Origin: Pelagophyceae sp. CCMP2097
Taxonomy: Eukaryota > Sar > Pelagophyceae
Direction: 5' to 3'
NCBI GenBank assembly: GCA_026770575.1
Contig: MU657167.1
Span: 757,084-821,083, forward strand
DNA: 64,000 bases
Numbering within the stretch: the first letter of the stretch is position 1; each line of letters opens with the position of its first letter. Positions 28,747 through 40,268 of the stretch are shown piece by piece. Both the position numbers and the translations under genes were made by a program. The notes beneath the pieces were generated by a model, which saw nothing but the letters and a program-made list of their open reading frames with translations, had not been told where the DNA came from and searched no databases.

Positions 28747-31700
28747 CTACCGGCCGTGCGGCGTCGACAGGGGCCGCGCGCTGGAGCGCGTCGTGGGCGT
28801 CCTCGCGGCGAGGGGCGGGCGCGCGGGCGGGTTTGGGTTTTCCTTGTCGACGTCGTCCGCAAAGCGCGTCGCCTTGGGCCGCGCCCCCGACGCCGCCTGG
28901 TCCCGCTGCCGCTCGCGGCGCATGCGGTCCAGCATCTCGGGCACCGACTCCTCGGCAGCCGCGACGGCGTCGCCCTCTCCATCGTCGTCGTCGCGCGCCG
29001 CCGACGACCGCTGCGCAGCGGGCGTGGCCTCGGCGCGCGAAAAGTGGCTGCGGCCGAGGTCCTGGCGCGCGTTGGCGGCAGCGAGGCGCGTGTTCTCGAG
29101 CTCGAGGTCCGTGGCTCGCGACCGCGCGTCGTCGGCGGCCTTTCGCGAGTCGTGCGCCTCGCGGGCGGCGAGGGCGGCGGCCATGGTCTTCTCCTGCAGC
29201 TGCGCCTCGAGGTGGTGCACGCGCGCCGCCGCCGCGCGCAGGCCGTCGTCGTCGTCGTCGCGCGCCGGCGACGCCAAGTCGCCGAGCTCCTTGGCGGCGA
29301 GCTCGGCGTTGAGCCTTTTGGCCAAAGTCTGGTACTCGTGCTCCAGCTTCTGGAAGGCGACGACGAGGCGCGCGTCCGCGCCGTCGGCGCCGCAGACGTC
29401 GCCGCGCGCCGGCGACCGCGTCGAGCTCAGGAACTGGCGCTCGCGCGCGAGCTTGTGCACCTTGGCCTGGAGGTCCGTATTTTTCGTTTCCAGAGCCTTG
29501 AGGAGCTGCGTCCCATACGCGACCTTGGCGGTGAGCTCGCCGCGCGCGTCGGCGTGCTGCTGCCTCGCGCGCTGCAGCTCCAAGACGTCGGCGGCGCGCT
29601 CCTCAACGAAGCGTTGCTGCATGTCGTCCTCCAGTTCCCGTAGAGCGTTGGCCTGCAGCTCCGCCGCGCCGCGGTGCGCCGCCTCAAAGGCCTGCGCATG
29701 CTGCGCGTCCTTTTCCGCCGCCATCTTGCGAACCGAGGCTTCAAAGTCCTTTTCCGACTCAGCCGACATCGAGTCGTGGTCGCGCCGGTGCTGCATCGCC
29801 GCCGCCACGTCCAAATCGGCTAGGCGCGCCGCGTGCGCTGCCTCCAAGTCCGAAACGGCGGAGGCCACGGCGCCGTCCGTTTCCGCGGCGTGCCGCGCCT
29901 CGAGGTCCGCCACTTCGGCCTCGTGCACCTCGCGCGCGTCGCGCTCCAGCGAGGCGTGCCGCCGCGCCGCCTCTGCGACGTCGGCGCGGAGCGAAGACGC
30001 GCACGTCCGCTCGACGTGCAGCGCCTCGCCCGCGGCCTGCAGCGCCTCGCGGTGCTTGGCCGCGAGCGTCTGCAAAGCCTCGCGGTGCGAATCGCGGAGC
30101 GCCGCCTGCGAGCCCGCGCCGTCCCGCGCCGCCGTCGTCTTAAACAGCCGCAGCTGCGACTTTAAATCGTTCAGCGCCGCCGCCGATACCTTCTTCTCCT
30201 GGTCGCGGTCCGCTTGCAGCGAGTCCAGGTCCGCGCGCCGCTTCGAATCGGCGTCGCACCGCACGGCCTCGAGCTGCTCGCGCAGCAGGTCCGCGTCGAC
30301 GGCGTGGCGCTCCTCCAAATTCGCCACGGCCTCGCGGTGCGACGACTCGAGCGAGTCTGCCTGGAGAGCGTGCGCCTCGCTAAATTCGTCGCCGAGTCGA
30401 CGCTCGAGGCCCCGTAGCGCCTCGACCTTCGCCGCCTCGAAGTCGTCTCGTAAGGCACGCTCAGCCGCCGCCTTGACGTCCCTCAAAGCCAGCGCCAACT
30501 CGGCATCCTTCAGAGCCAGCGACTTTGCCAGCGTCGCGTCCGACTCGGACCGCAGTTCTGCAAGCGCCGCCTCGGCCTCGTCCTGCGCCGCGTCGACGGC
30601 GGCCGTCGCCTCGGAGACGAGGCGCGCCTCTTGGTCAGCCAGCACGCCCTGCATTTCCGCCGCCGCCGCCGCCAGCGCTTCGGTACGCGCGGCGTTGGCC
30701 GACGCGACGGCCTCGGCGTGCGCCTCCTCCCTGGACGCCGCCTCGGCCGCCGAAGCCGAACGCGCCGCCGCGAGCGCCTCGTCGGCCTGGTCCGACGCGA
30801 GCCGCAGCGCCGCCGCGTGCGCCTCGGCCAGCGCCGCCCGCTCCCGCTCGGCGCGCGCCTCCGCGGCCCGCATCTCCGCGACGTGCGCCGCGGAAAGCTC
30901 GCCAACGTCGCCCGAGAGGCGGCGCGCGCCGGCGTCCCGCGCCGCTTCAATCTCTGCAGCGAGCGCGGCGCGCACTGCGTGCAGCTCCGTCTCCTGCGCC
31001 GCGCGCAGCGCAGACTCGCGCTGCGATGCGGTTGCCTCGGCCGCCAATCGGAGGCGGTCGCGCTCCTGTGCCGCGAAATCGGCTTGTGCAGCCAGCTGCG
31101 CGTCCTTCTTCTCCAGCGCTCTCTGCAGGTCCGCGTCAAAGGCGCGGCCCGCCTCGATGCGCGCGACCCTGGCCGAAGTCTCCACCGTTGCCGCGTGCTG
31201 CTGCGCCAGCAGCTGAGCTTGCCGCTCCAGCGCATCTTGGTGCCGCCGCTCCCGCGCGGCGTCCGACTCGGCGTGCTCGCGGACGAGCGCGGCGCGCTGG
31301 GCCTCGAGCGCCGCCGCCGAATTGTCGCGGAGCTGCTGCAGCTGGCTCCGGCCGTCGCCGATGGAGGCCTCGATGGCCTCGCGCTCCAGTTCCGCCGCCG
31401 AGACCTTGGACTCGAGCAGTGAATGCGCGCGCTGCAATTCTTCGGCCGCGGCCGCCGAAATAGCCGCCGCGGCCGAGGCCTCGCGCCTTACAACCTCGAG
31501 CCGCTGCGACGCCTCGAGCTCCAGAGCCGCACACGCCTACGCGCAAGGTCGTTCAACGAATCACTGCGCAGAGAGACTCTGCCCCGGGGCCGGCAACCCC
31601 TTCGGCGACGCACGTCCTTGGCTTCGCGCTGGGCCTGTTGCGCGGCCTGGCGGAGCGCGAGGTCGCGCTGTTTTTCGTGGTTCGCGTGCGCCTCGCGGAG

Positions 31701-34700
31701 CGCCGCGTCGTTGGCGCAGCGGAGCGAGTCGAGCTGGCCGTGGAGCTTTGTCACGACGGACGACTGCTCCGCGCCGAGGTCGCCGCGGAGGGCCTCGAGA
31801 TGTGCCTCGTACGCGTCCGAGCGCTGCGCCAGCGCCGCGTCGAGGCGCGAATCGTACGACGCGGCGGCGTCGATGTGCGCGAGGCGCAGCCGCGTCGCGG
31901 CGTCGCGCTCCACCTCGGCGCGCAGCGCCGCCTCGGCCGTTTCGCGCGCGGCCGCGTGCTCCGCGCAGAGCGCTTCGACCGCAGAAGCGTGCGCCGCCCG
32001 GCACCGCGCCGAGACGTCTGCGACCTTGGCCTCATGCTGCGACCTCGCAGCCTCGAGCCAACACCGCGACTGCTCCAGCGCCTGCTCCGCCTGCGCGCGC
32101 TCCGAGGCAAGGTTGGCCTCGAGGCTCTCGACGACCTTGGCCTGCTCCGCCCGTGACTTCGCCGCCGCGTCCGCGGCCTTGGCCTCGTGCGCAACGCGCG
32201 CGGCCTCGGCCGCCGCTTCCGCGCGCTCCAGAGCCCGCTCCGCCTCGGCGCGCTCCTCGAGGACGTCCGCCTCGAGGCCGTCCACGACGTGCGCGTGCGC
32301 CGCCGCCGCCTGCTGCGCCGCCGCTGCCGCGTCGGCGCGCGCCGCGTCGAGCTTGCTCGCGGTCTCGAGGAACAGCGCCTCGAGCTGCGCGGCGAGTGCG
32401 GCCTCGAGGTCCGCCGCGAGCTCGGCGGCGCGCTCCTCGACCGCGTCGCGAACGCGGCCGTCGGCCTCGCCGTCCTTAAGCTCGGCGAGGACTTTTAGGT
32501 CGGCGCCATGCTCCGCCTCGACGACGTCGAGCTGCTGCGTAAGCGCCGCCGCCAGCGCCTCGAGCTCCTCAGCCTTTTCGCACCTCAGCACCTCGAGCTC
32601 CGCCAGCTGCGCCGTCTGCGCCGCCTCGAACGCGGCGCGCGCCCCGAGCAGCTCGGCGGCCACGCGCGCCGACTCCTCGCGGCTCGCCTCGACGTCGGCC
32701 TGCGAGGTCTCGAGCTCGTCGCGCGCGGCGCCGAGGCGCGCGTCGGCGTTGCGCCGCGCGGCGTCGAGGGCCTGCTGCAGCGCCGCGTCGGCCGTCGATC
32801 GCATCGCCGCGAGGGCCTGCGAGCGCTGGTCCTCGGCGGCCTCTGCGGCCTCTGCGGCCTCTGCGTCGTGCGCCTCGCGGCACCGCTGGAGCGCGGCCGC
32901 GTGCTCGTCGGCCACCTGCGACCGGAGCGCGCGGAGCTGCTTCTTGGCGTCGTCCGTCGACGCCGACGCCGCGCGCCGCTCCGCCTCGAGCTCGAGGCCC
33001 AGCGCCGCCGCCTGCGCCGCCGCTGCCTCGAGCTGCGGCCGCAGCAGAGATTCGGCGCGTGACGCCGCCGCCCGGACGTCGCCGCCGCGCCGCTGCGCCT
33101 CGGCCGCCGCCGCATCGTCCGCCTTTTGGCGGTGCGCCGCGTCGGCCTCTGCCAGGTTCGCCGCGGCCTCGGCGTCGGCCCGGGCCACGGCGGCCTCGAC
33201 GGCCTTGGCCAGCGCCTGGCGGCCCTCAAAGTCGGCGCGGTCGCGCTGGAGCTTGAGGTCCCCCTCAAAGGCGGCGCGGGCGTCGGCGAGCGCGCCCTGC
33301 AGCTCAGCCGCGTGCTCGCTGCGGAGCGCGCCGCCGAGGGCGTCGAGGGCGGCCTCGCGCTCCGCGGCGAGGCGGCGCTCCTGCAAGCCGAGCTGCAGCT
33401 TCAAAGCCCCGTCCTGCCGCTCCGTCGCCGTGGCCAGCGCCTCGCCGACGCAGCGCTGCCGCTCAAAGGCCAGCTGCTGCGTCGTCGCTTCGAGTTGCGC
33501 CGCGTTCGAGGCGCGCTCCGACTCCAAAGTGCATTTGAGGTCCGCCGATTCCTTCTTCGCGTCGCGCACGGCCGCGCCCGCCGTCTTCTGCAGCGAGACG
33601 ACGTCGTCGCTCCGCGACTGCAGGTCCGCGCGCAGCGCCGCCAGCGCCGAGTCGAGGTCCTGCTGGACGCGAGCAGCGTGCTCCGCCGCCGTCGCGGACC
33701 GCAGCCGCTCGGCCGCAAACTCGTCCTGGCGCCGCCGCGCCTCGAAGCGCTGGGCCGCGCAGTCCTCGTGCAGCCGGGCCACGGCCGCGCGCGCCCCCGC
33801 GCGCCGCAGGAACGCCGCGGCGCCGGCGCGCGCGGCGCGCGTCGCATTCAAGCGGCGGCCCTCGGCCTCCTTCTGCGCCGTCTCCTCGCGCTGCATGCGC
33901 GTCGCCTCGGCGGCCTGGAGGCGCTCCGCGGCGTGGGCGCCGCGCTCGGCCTGGAGCGCCTCGGACGTGGCCGCACACTCGTCCTCGAGGGCGTCGCCGC
34001 GCTGCTTCTCCGCGCCGAGCGCCTCGCGGCCGCGCTGCAGCTCGAGCTTGGCCTTGGCGAGACCCTTCTCAAACGCCGCGGAGAGGCGGTTCGCCTCGTC
34101 GAGGCCGCGCGCCAGGTCGGCGACGCGGTCCGGGTCGGCGTCGCGCAGCGCGTCGCGCAGCTCGTCGCGCTCGTGCTTGAGGCACTCGAGGGCGGCCACC
34201 GTCGCCGGCTCGAGGTCGCCGAGGCCGTCGAGGCACGCGTCGCCCGCGCCCGCGCGCAGCGCCGCCGCGGCGCCCGGGCCGCCCGCGCGCGCCTGCGACG
34301 TGGCGTGCTGGGCCTCGTGGAGCGCCGCCGTCGCGTCGGCGCGCGCGGCGGCGGCGTCGGCGTCAGCGCGCTGCGCCGCCGCGGCGTGCGCCGTCGCGTC
34401 GGCGCGCGCCTGCGCGCGCTCGCTCTCCGCCGTGCGCAGGGCGGCCTCGAGTCCAGCGCGCGCGTCGCGGAGGCCGTCGACGTCGGCGCGCGCCTTTGCG
34501 AGGGCGGCCTCGGCGTCGGCGGCACGGCAGGCGCGCTTCGTCGCCGCCGCGACCTCGCCCTCGGCGCGTTTTAGCTTTTGCTTGACGTCGTTTGCCTCTG
34601 CGACCTTTTCCCGCGCCTTGGCCAACTGCCGGTCCAGCGCCTCGGCGCGGGCCCGGTGCGGCCGCAGCACGTCCACCTCGTCCAGCGCCTCGCGCAGCCG

Positions 34701-35949
34701 CGCTTCGGCCTCGGCCGCCCGGCCCTCGAGGCGAGACGCCTGCGCCAGAGCCGCGGCAGACTCGCGCTGCGCCGCGTGCGCCTTGCCGTCAGCGTCGGCG
34801 CGCCGCACGCTCTCCCCGTCGAGCGCCGTCATCTCCGCCGCCAAAGCGCGCTCGCGGTCCGCCTCGCGCGCCTCCTCGAAGCGCGCCAGCCGCGCCTTGA
34901 GCTCGGCGACCTCGTCGCGGTACGCCTACCGCACGCCTCAACGACGCCGACGAAGGCGCCTCGGCATCCCATCGCCCCCACCGCCCCGCCTCCTTACCGC
35001 GGCCTCGGCGACGGCGCCGGAGAGCGCGGCGGTGGCGCCGTCGTGCGTCGCTTTCGTCGGCGTGGTCGGGGACGCCCCGTTGTCAAAGTTCTCGTGGTCA
35101 GGGTCGACGCGCCTAGAGCCGCGTCAACCAGGGCACGCCGAGCAAGCGCAGCGTCAAACGCACCGCCGCGCATCCGCCTCGGTCGCCTTGCGCGCGGAGA
35201 AGAGCTCGCGCGCCGTCGCGCCGCCCGCCGCGCCGCCGCGCGAGACCGACGGCCGCGGCGCAGTCAAGATGCCGCGGCGCGGCGTCTTCGCCGCGCCATC
35301 GTTCTCGCCCAGCAGCTGCACCCTCTTCATCGGCGACCTACGCGCGCGGCGTCGAAGGGGCCCCGACGGCCGGCACAAACGCACTTGGCGTCGCGCTCGG
35401 CAGCCATCTGCGCCTTCATCGCGCCCATGAGCTCCTGCTGCTGCGCCTACGCAGCCGGCCGTGGAGCGCCCGGCCTCTGGCGGCCACCGGGAAAAGGCTC
35501 GGGCGAAAAGGCCGCCTCGGCGAAGCGGCCCCCTGCACCCTCTCGACGCGTCGGGGACGGACCGGCGGGAGTCGGAGGATCTTCTGGATGTAGGCGCCGC
35601 GCTTGCTTGACTTGTCGTAGCAGGCGGCGCACCAGAGCAGCACCTCGAGGGCCTTGATGCTGTCGTCGAACGTCGCCGCGGGCGGCGCGCCGTCGGCGGC
35701 CGGCCAGCGCGGCCAGCGCGCGGCGGCGGCCTCGGACAGCGTCTCGACGAGCGCGCGCGCGCGTGCCCAGGCGCCGGGCCCGTCGACGGCGGGCGCCGGC
35801 GGGCGCGCGCCGCCGTCGGGGGCCTGCACGACCACCTCGGCCACCTGCAGCACGACGGCGGCGCCGCCGCCCGCCTGCAGCGCGCCGCCGACGCGCTCGA
35901 CGCCCAGCGTCCCGCACCACGCGATCAGAGCCTCCGCGCGGTCCTCCAT
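28747..35949 (-). CDS. Very large Hook-like coiled-coil protein (about 2,270 residues)
   Basis: At least six exons: about 35949-35575, 35446-35383, 35337-35190, 35140-35005, 34925-31614 and 31536-28747; the last two are 3.3 and 2.8 kb. The N-terminus ALIAWCGTLGVERVGGALQA, with a later LVETLSEAAAARW and IKALEVLLWCAACYDKSSKR, resembles the Hook/NuMA N-terminal helical domain that binds dynein or microtubules. More than 2,000 residues of almost unbroken heptads rich in Ala, Glu, Arg, Gln and Asp follow. The tail is Pro/Ser/Arg-rich with DDVDKENPNPPARPP. A cytoskeletal or centrosomal tether is likely; cargo unknown. The long open frames on the opposite strand are an artefact of this composition. 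Confidence 0.72.
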
Positions 35950-36057
35950 CGCCCCGCCGCCGCCAAACGGCAAAACGCGAGAACCAAAAAAGCACAAAAA
36001 AACCGTCGATCGCCAAATTTTCCGGAGTGAGCGCCGCCGCCGCGGGCTTAAGGGAAC

Positions 36058-36102
36058 CGCCTTTTGGGGCAGCCCCACCCAGGGTGGATTTCAAGCAAGC
36101 AA
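36058..36102 (-). repeat. R3 repeat copy, minus orientation
   Basis: Read on the minus strand: TTGCTTGCTTGAAATCCACC, then CTGGGTGGGGCTGCCCC. The copy retains one hairpin unit. It lies about 110 bp upstream of the Hook-like gene start. The remaining bases between 35950 and 36485 show no gene. Confidence 0.7.
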
Positions 36103-36485
36103 CCGCCGAAACTAGAACGAACAGCGGTGTGTCGCGCCGCCATCTTGTGTTTTTCTTCTTCTCGGAAACGGCTGGGACCCGGACCCTCCGAAGCCGGCGA
36201 TCCGTACAACTCCCGGCTGAACGCGGCGGTCCCCGCTCTCCAGTGCGTGGACGATTGGACGCAAGGTGTAAATAATCCTATCATGATTTTACAATTGTAC
36301 AAGCTGAAGTGAGGCCGGCGATGAGGGACCGGCGTGGCGAGGGCGCCTCGGGCTGCTCTCAGTCCTCGCGCGTGTGAACTCGAGGGCAATTTTTACATGA
36401 CGGTCGCAGTGTTAACCTGGCGGCTCCATCGCGCCGGCGGGCCGCCCGGCGCGCACTGCTTCGCTTCCAGCGGCGGGGGGCGCGG

Positions 36486-37965
36486 CTACTCCTCCTCTTC
36501 CGCCTCGGCGACGGGGGGCGCCGTGGTCTTGTCCTCGTCCTCGACGAGGCCCTTGTCGTCCTCGGCCTCTGGCGCCCACTCGGGGCAGATTTTGGGCACG
36601 CGCGGCGGCTCGTAGTTCAAGCCGCGGAGCGACGGCGTGCCAAAGCCCGAGTAGACGTTGATGAACTTGTTGCCGAAGGCAGCGGCGAAGGCGCCGGGCC
36701 ACTTGAGCGACTTAACGACGACGCACGAGTCTGGCGACTCGCCCGCCCCGCTGGGCGCGGCGGAGATGGCCCACGCCGGCGCCGCGTCGTCGCCGAGCGT
36801 GTCGTCGGAGATGGAGGCCAGCGTCGGCAGGTCCGGCAACTCGTCGGCGGGCTCGGCGGCGGCGTCGTCGTCGGCCGGCGGCTGGTTGCAGCGGCCGTTG
36901 ACGTTGATCTGCACCTCGTGCTTGACCCACGCGCTCGCATCCTTCAATTCGTCGGCCGACTTGGGCGTCTCCATCTCCTCAACGCGCTTGATGCCCTTGG
37001 TGCCCTCGGCCGCCTCTTCGTCGTCGGCGTAGAAGCCCGCGGGCGAGATGGCGCACTCGGCGGTGATGAGCGCCAGCTGCGCGCGCAGCAGGTGCGCCTC
37101 CGTGCCGCCGGGGAAGGGCGGATACGACGGCACGGGCGCGGCCAGGTCGCCCGTGAAGAAGCGCCGCACCTGGCGCGCCACGACGAGCGACTCTGGCGTC
37201 GCGTCGGGCAGCCGCGTCCAGGGGCCGCCGGGGAACGCGCACACCCAAAACGCGTACTTGTTTGCGCCCTCGGCGCCCTCGAGCAGGCGCACGTCCTGCG
37301 GCGGCTCCGGGTGCGGGCCCTGCGCGACGTAGTAGTCGCCGCCGCGGCCCGCGATCTTGCCCCAGAACCGCAGCGCCAGCCCGTCGCGCAGCGCCAGCGC
37401 CTTGACGGCCAGGTAGAGCCGGTACGTCTCCGTCTTTCCAAAGGAGACGCCGCACCACTCGAAGACGTGTGCCTCCGTCATCAGGTCCGGGAACGTCGCC
37501 TCGCCCTCGTCGGGCGAAACGTACAGCTTGGACGCCGCCGCGCACCTACCGCGGCGAGACCGTCAGACGAGGACCGCGTTTTCGAGGGCTGCGCCTTGGG
37601 GCCCGCGCCGCTCTGCGGGCCGCCGTGGTGCCCGCCTCTCAAAGTCTCAAAGGGAGCGTGGCACTCGTTGCTCGGAGCCTTGCCCCGCGGGCGCCCTTTA
37701 AGGGAATCCGACGAAAGGGTCGCGCGCACCATTTCAGCTGGTGCTCCTTCTCCTGGGAGACGATGTCCTCCTCGCCCTCGGGCTTCAGCGGCGGCTTGAC
37801 GTACGTCGAACTCCGCAGCTCCTGCGACATTTGCTCGAACATGGCATTCGCATTCGCCGGCTTCTCCACAATGACCTTGAGCAGCAGCTTGGAAAGGTGC
37901 TCGTAGAGCGAGCTGCCATCGCCGTCCTCCGCCCGCAAGAACTGCTTCGCCTCCTCGAAGGACAT
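36486..37965 (-). CDS. Radial spoke head protein, RSP4/6 family, 431 residues
   Basis: A structural subunit of the radial spoke head that links the flagellar central pair to the doublets. Exons 37965-37730 and 37545-36486 flank a 184-nt intron and sum to an intact frame. The family N-terminus is evident (LYEHLSKLLLKVIVEKPANA), then PDLMTEAHVFEWCGVSFGKT, LALRFWGKIAGRGGDYYVAQ, NKYAFWVC, GPWTRLPDATPE and FFTGDLAAPVPSYPPFPG. The C-terminal segment FINVYSGFGTPS and the acidic tail EAEEEE are typical too. Length is somewhat short for the family. It implies that the organism builds a 9+2 flagellum. It is divergent from the gene at 38248. Confidence 0.93.
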
Positions 37966-38247
37966 GGCGCTCGCGAGGCCTGAACTGGCTTCGCCTCCGA
38001 GCTCAGCGCGTTGCCTGCAAAACGTGCAGCCGTTAAACGTTGCAGGCCGTTGCGATTCTGGGTTTTTCGATTTTGATCGTTGTGCTCCGGAGATCGGTCG
38101 GGTGCGCGTCGGAGTCGGGTTGCCACCGGTCGATGTTTGGTCCGGGAGACGTCCGAGTCTCGAGGGGATTGTCTAAAATGAAACGGCCGTTTGGGCGATA
38201 CCAGAACTTTGGGAAGGTGCCTATCCGGATACTCGCCTTCAAACGCG
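37966..38247. promoter_or_regulatory. Shared 5' region of divergent gene pair
   Basis: A 282-bp gap separates the start codons of the RSP4/6 gene (minus) and the coiled-coil gene (plus), so both promoters must lie here. GTTGCC half-sites like those of RFX X-boxes occur near 38010 and 38119, but I find no full X-box. There is no TATA-like element in a convincing position. Co-regulation is inference. Confidence 0.4.
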
Positions 38248-39150
38248 ATGCTGACACAGGACTGCGAGTTCTGGAAGGACCAGTGCCACCAGCTGCGGGG
38301 CCGCTACGACGAGCTGCGGCGGCACCACGACGGCGCGCGAGCCTCGGAGGTGCGCGCGCGCCAGCTGGCGCAGCGGCTCACCGCCGTTGCGCTCGGCGCC
38401 AACGACGACCGCCTCGGGGCGACGCGCGCGCGCATCGTCGAGGACGAACTCACGCGGGCGCAGAGCGCCAACGTCGCGCTGCGGCGGACGAACGCGGCCC
38501 TGCGCGCGGCCCTCGCGGCCGCGGCCCCGGAGACGCCCCCGGGCGACCGAGCGGCCGCCCGCGACGACCGGGCCGCGCCGCCGCCGCCGACGCGGCGGAA
38601 GCGCCCCGACGGCGCCGCGTGCGAGCGCGAGGCGGCGGCGCAGCTCGGGGCCGTCTGCGCGGAGCTCGAGGCGCTGCGGACGCGCAACGCGTTCCTCGAG
38701 GCGGCGCCGCCCGCGCCGGGCGACGGGCGACGGTACGCGGCCGCGTACAACGAAACGTGGAAAAAGCTCCGCGTCGCCAACGTCGAGCTCGAGCTGCTCC
38801 GACGCCGCGACGAGCCGGCCCTGCGTCCGGTCGACGCCCAGCGAGGCGCGAAGCCGCTGCCGCCCTGGGCGGCGCCGCCGCCGCCGCGGTCCGACGGCGC
38901 CGACGCCGTGGCGTTTGAGCTGCGGCGCACCATCGACGCGCTGACCTGCGACGTCGAGACGAGCTCCGCCGAGCTCATGGACCTCTCGGACGAGTTGGAC
39001 GCGCTCAAGGAGGAGCTCGCGGGCGCGCGCGCCGAGTCGGCCGCGCTCCGGGACGACGCCCGCGCCGCGCAGGCCGCCGGCGGCGCGCGGCTGCTCGAGG
39101 CCCGCCGCGTTCGGTACGACGACCCCTGTGACGTAAAATGTCCCGACTGA
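38248..39150 (+). CDS. Coiled-coil protein of unknown function, 300 residues
   Basis: A single open exon from the ATG at 38248 (MLTQDCEFWKDQCHQLRGRY). Heptad stretches occur near residues 1-110, 140-200 and 240-290, with a Pro-rich hinge (PPWAAPPPPR) around residue 210. No catalytic motif, signal peptide or membrane segment is seen. Divergent pairing with a radial-spoke gene makes a flagellar role plausible, not shown. Ends PCDVKCPD. Confidence 0.6.
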   Translation: MLTQDCEFWKDQCHQLRGRYDELRRHHDGARASEVRARQLAQRLTAVALGANDDRLGATRARIVEDELTRAQSANVALRRTNAALRAALAAAAPETPPGDRAAARDDRAAPPPPTRRKRPDGAACEREAAAQLGAVCAELEALRTRNAFLEAAPPAPGDGRRYAAAYNETWKKLRVANVELELLRRRDEPALRPVDAQRGAKPLPPWAAPPPPRSDGADAVAFELRRTIDALTCDVETSSAELMDLSDELDALKEELAGARAESAALRDDARAAQAAGGARLLEARRVRYDDPCDVKCPD

Positions 39151-39497
39151 AAGGCAGAGGCACACTCACGGCGGCATCCTCGTCTCGCGGGCGAATCCAC
39201 CGAACCGCGCTCCCTGAGAGGCTCTGGGCTGTGCATGCCACTCTCCCCCGCCGGCGGGTTGACAAAGCGGACCCGCGTTCAGAACTTGCATCGAGCATCG
39301 CGGCTCCCTCACTCGAGAGCCCGTCTCTCCGACGTTGCTCCAGACTACGGCAAGGAACAGGGTGCGGCGGCGTCTCAAGGTGCACTCTTGAGTCAGAATG
39401 CAGCAGTCGGCCTGGCAACGTCGGGGTCGCCCACTCGGAGCGTCCACGCTTCAATAATGGTGTTAATATCTCAGCGGGCCGCGTGACGGAAGCCACT

Positions 39498-39668
39498 GGC
39501 AGGGTGGATCTTAAGCAAGCAAGACAGACCCCTTTGTGTATCGGAAGCAAAGGTCGCGGCGCTGGTGGCCTCGAGCGACGCACCTTTGCACAAGCCTGCA
39601 AGTCCACAAGTTCCGAGTCTGAGCCGACGTTGCTTGCTTAAAATCCACCTTTGATGGGGCTGGCCTAA
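39498..39668. mobile_element. R3 pair in inverted orientation (possible MITE)
   Basis: An R3 end on the minus strand at 39498-39522 (AGGGTGGATCTTAAGCAAGC) faces another on the plus strand at 39630-39652 (TTGCTTGCTTAAAATCCACC). The enclosed segment of about 105 bp has no open frame of note. Read as terminal inverted repeats this is MITE-like; read otherwise it is two independent R3 insertions. Flanking duplications were not found by eye. Confidence 0.45.
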
Positions 39669-40268
39669 GAAGGGTATGCTCAACTGGCGGTGCAGAGTCC
39701 TCGAGGGAACCACAGGCCCAACCGCAATGCCACGAAGGCTTCACACAGACACACCACTTGAAGATTCGAAATTAATTATCCAACGGATCCAACTTGAAGA
39801 TTCGAAAATTAATTGATTGGCCAAACGGGTCCAACAATCTTTTGGGAAAGTCAAGTGTAAGTTCAAATTACAAAATAAGCATCAATATGAAAATTTACAA
39901 ATTATTTTGTATGTGCTCTAAAATGGAAGAAGAAGGTCATAATAGAAGAATGAGATTTTTGGCTATTTGAACTTACGAACCCTGAGTCCAATTCGGACAT
40001 TTTCACACACCGAGGGCGGGGCTCGTCGAGCCGCGCCTCGTCGTCAATCAAGTGCGAATTTTGCCCCTTCGTCGACGCTTCCTCGATCTTTTGGAGCTTT
40101 GGTTTTTGCATGAAATGTCCATTTAGTTTTGACCTTGTCTTGTTGAAAAAACAAAGTTTGCAGCGGCCGGCCGGCCAAAAAGTTCCTCACGGACGGCGCT
40201 GTCACTAGCGGCACTTGGATCTCAGAGCCACAGTAAACTTTTTCCGCGGCCGGGGGTCCGCCGGGTCG
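39669..40268. other. AT-rich intergenic with tandem repeat
   Basis: No gene seen. At about 39758-39835 the unit CAACTTGAAGATTCGAAA, then TTAATT, occurs twice with small differences, the copies separated by CCAACGGAT-type bases. To about 39960 the DNA is AT-rich. The last 100 bp before the histidine kinase start are GC-rich again. Confidence 0.6.

Noticed and set aside
28637..31216. Antisense open frame of 859 codons opposite the same gene
   Set aside because: Same artefact of codon bias; low-complexity Ala/Ser/Arg composition and no family motif.
31423..35430. Antisense open frame of 1,335 codons opposite the Hook-like gene
   Set aside because: It is rich in Ala, Ser and Arg only because the sense strand is a GC-rich coiled coil with a strong third-position bias. 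It has no domain, and the sense strand has heptads, a Hook-like start and consistent introns.
38005..38125. RFX X-box in the RSP4/6 divergent promoter
   Set aside because: Only GTTGCC half-sites are present, without the second half at the right spacing.
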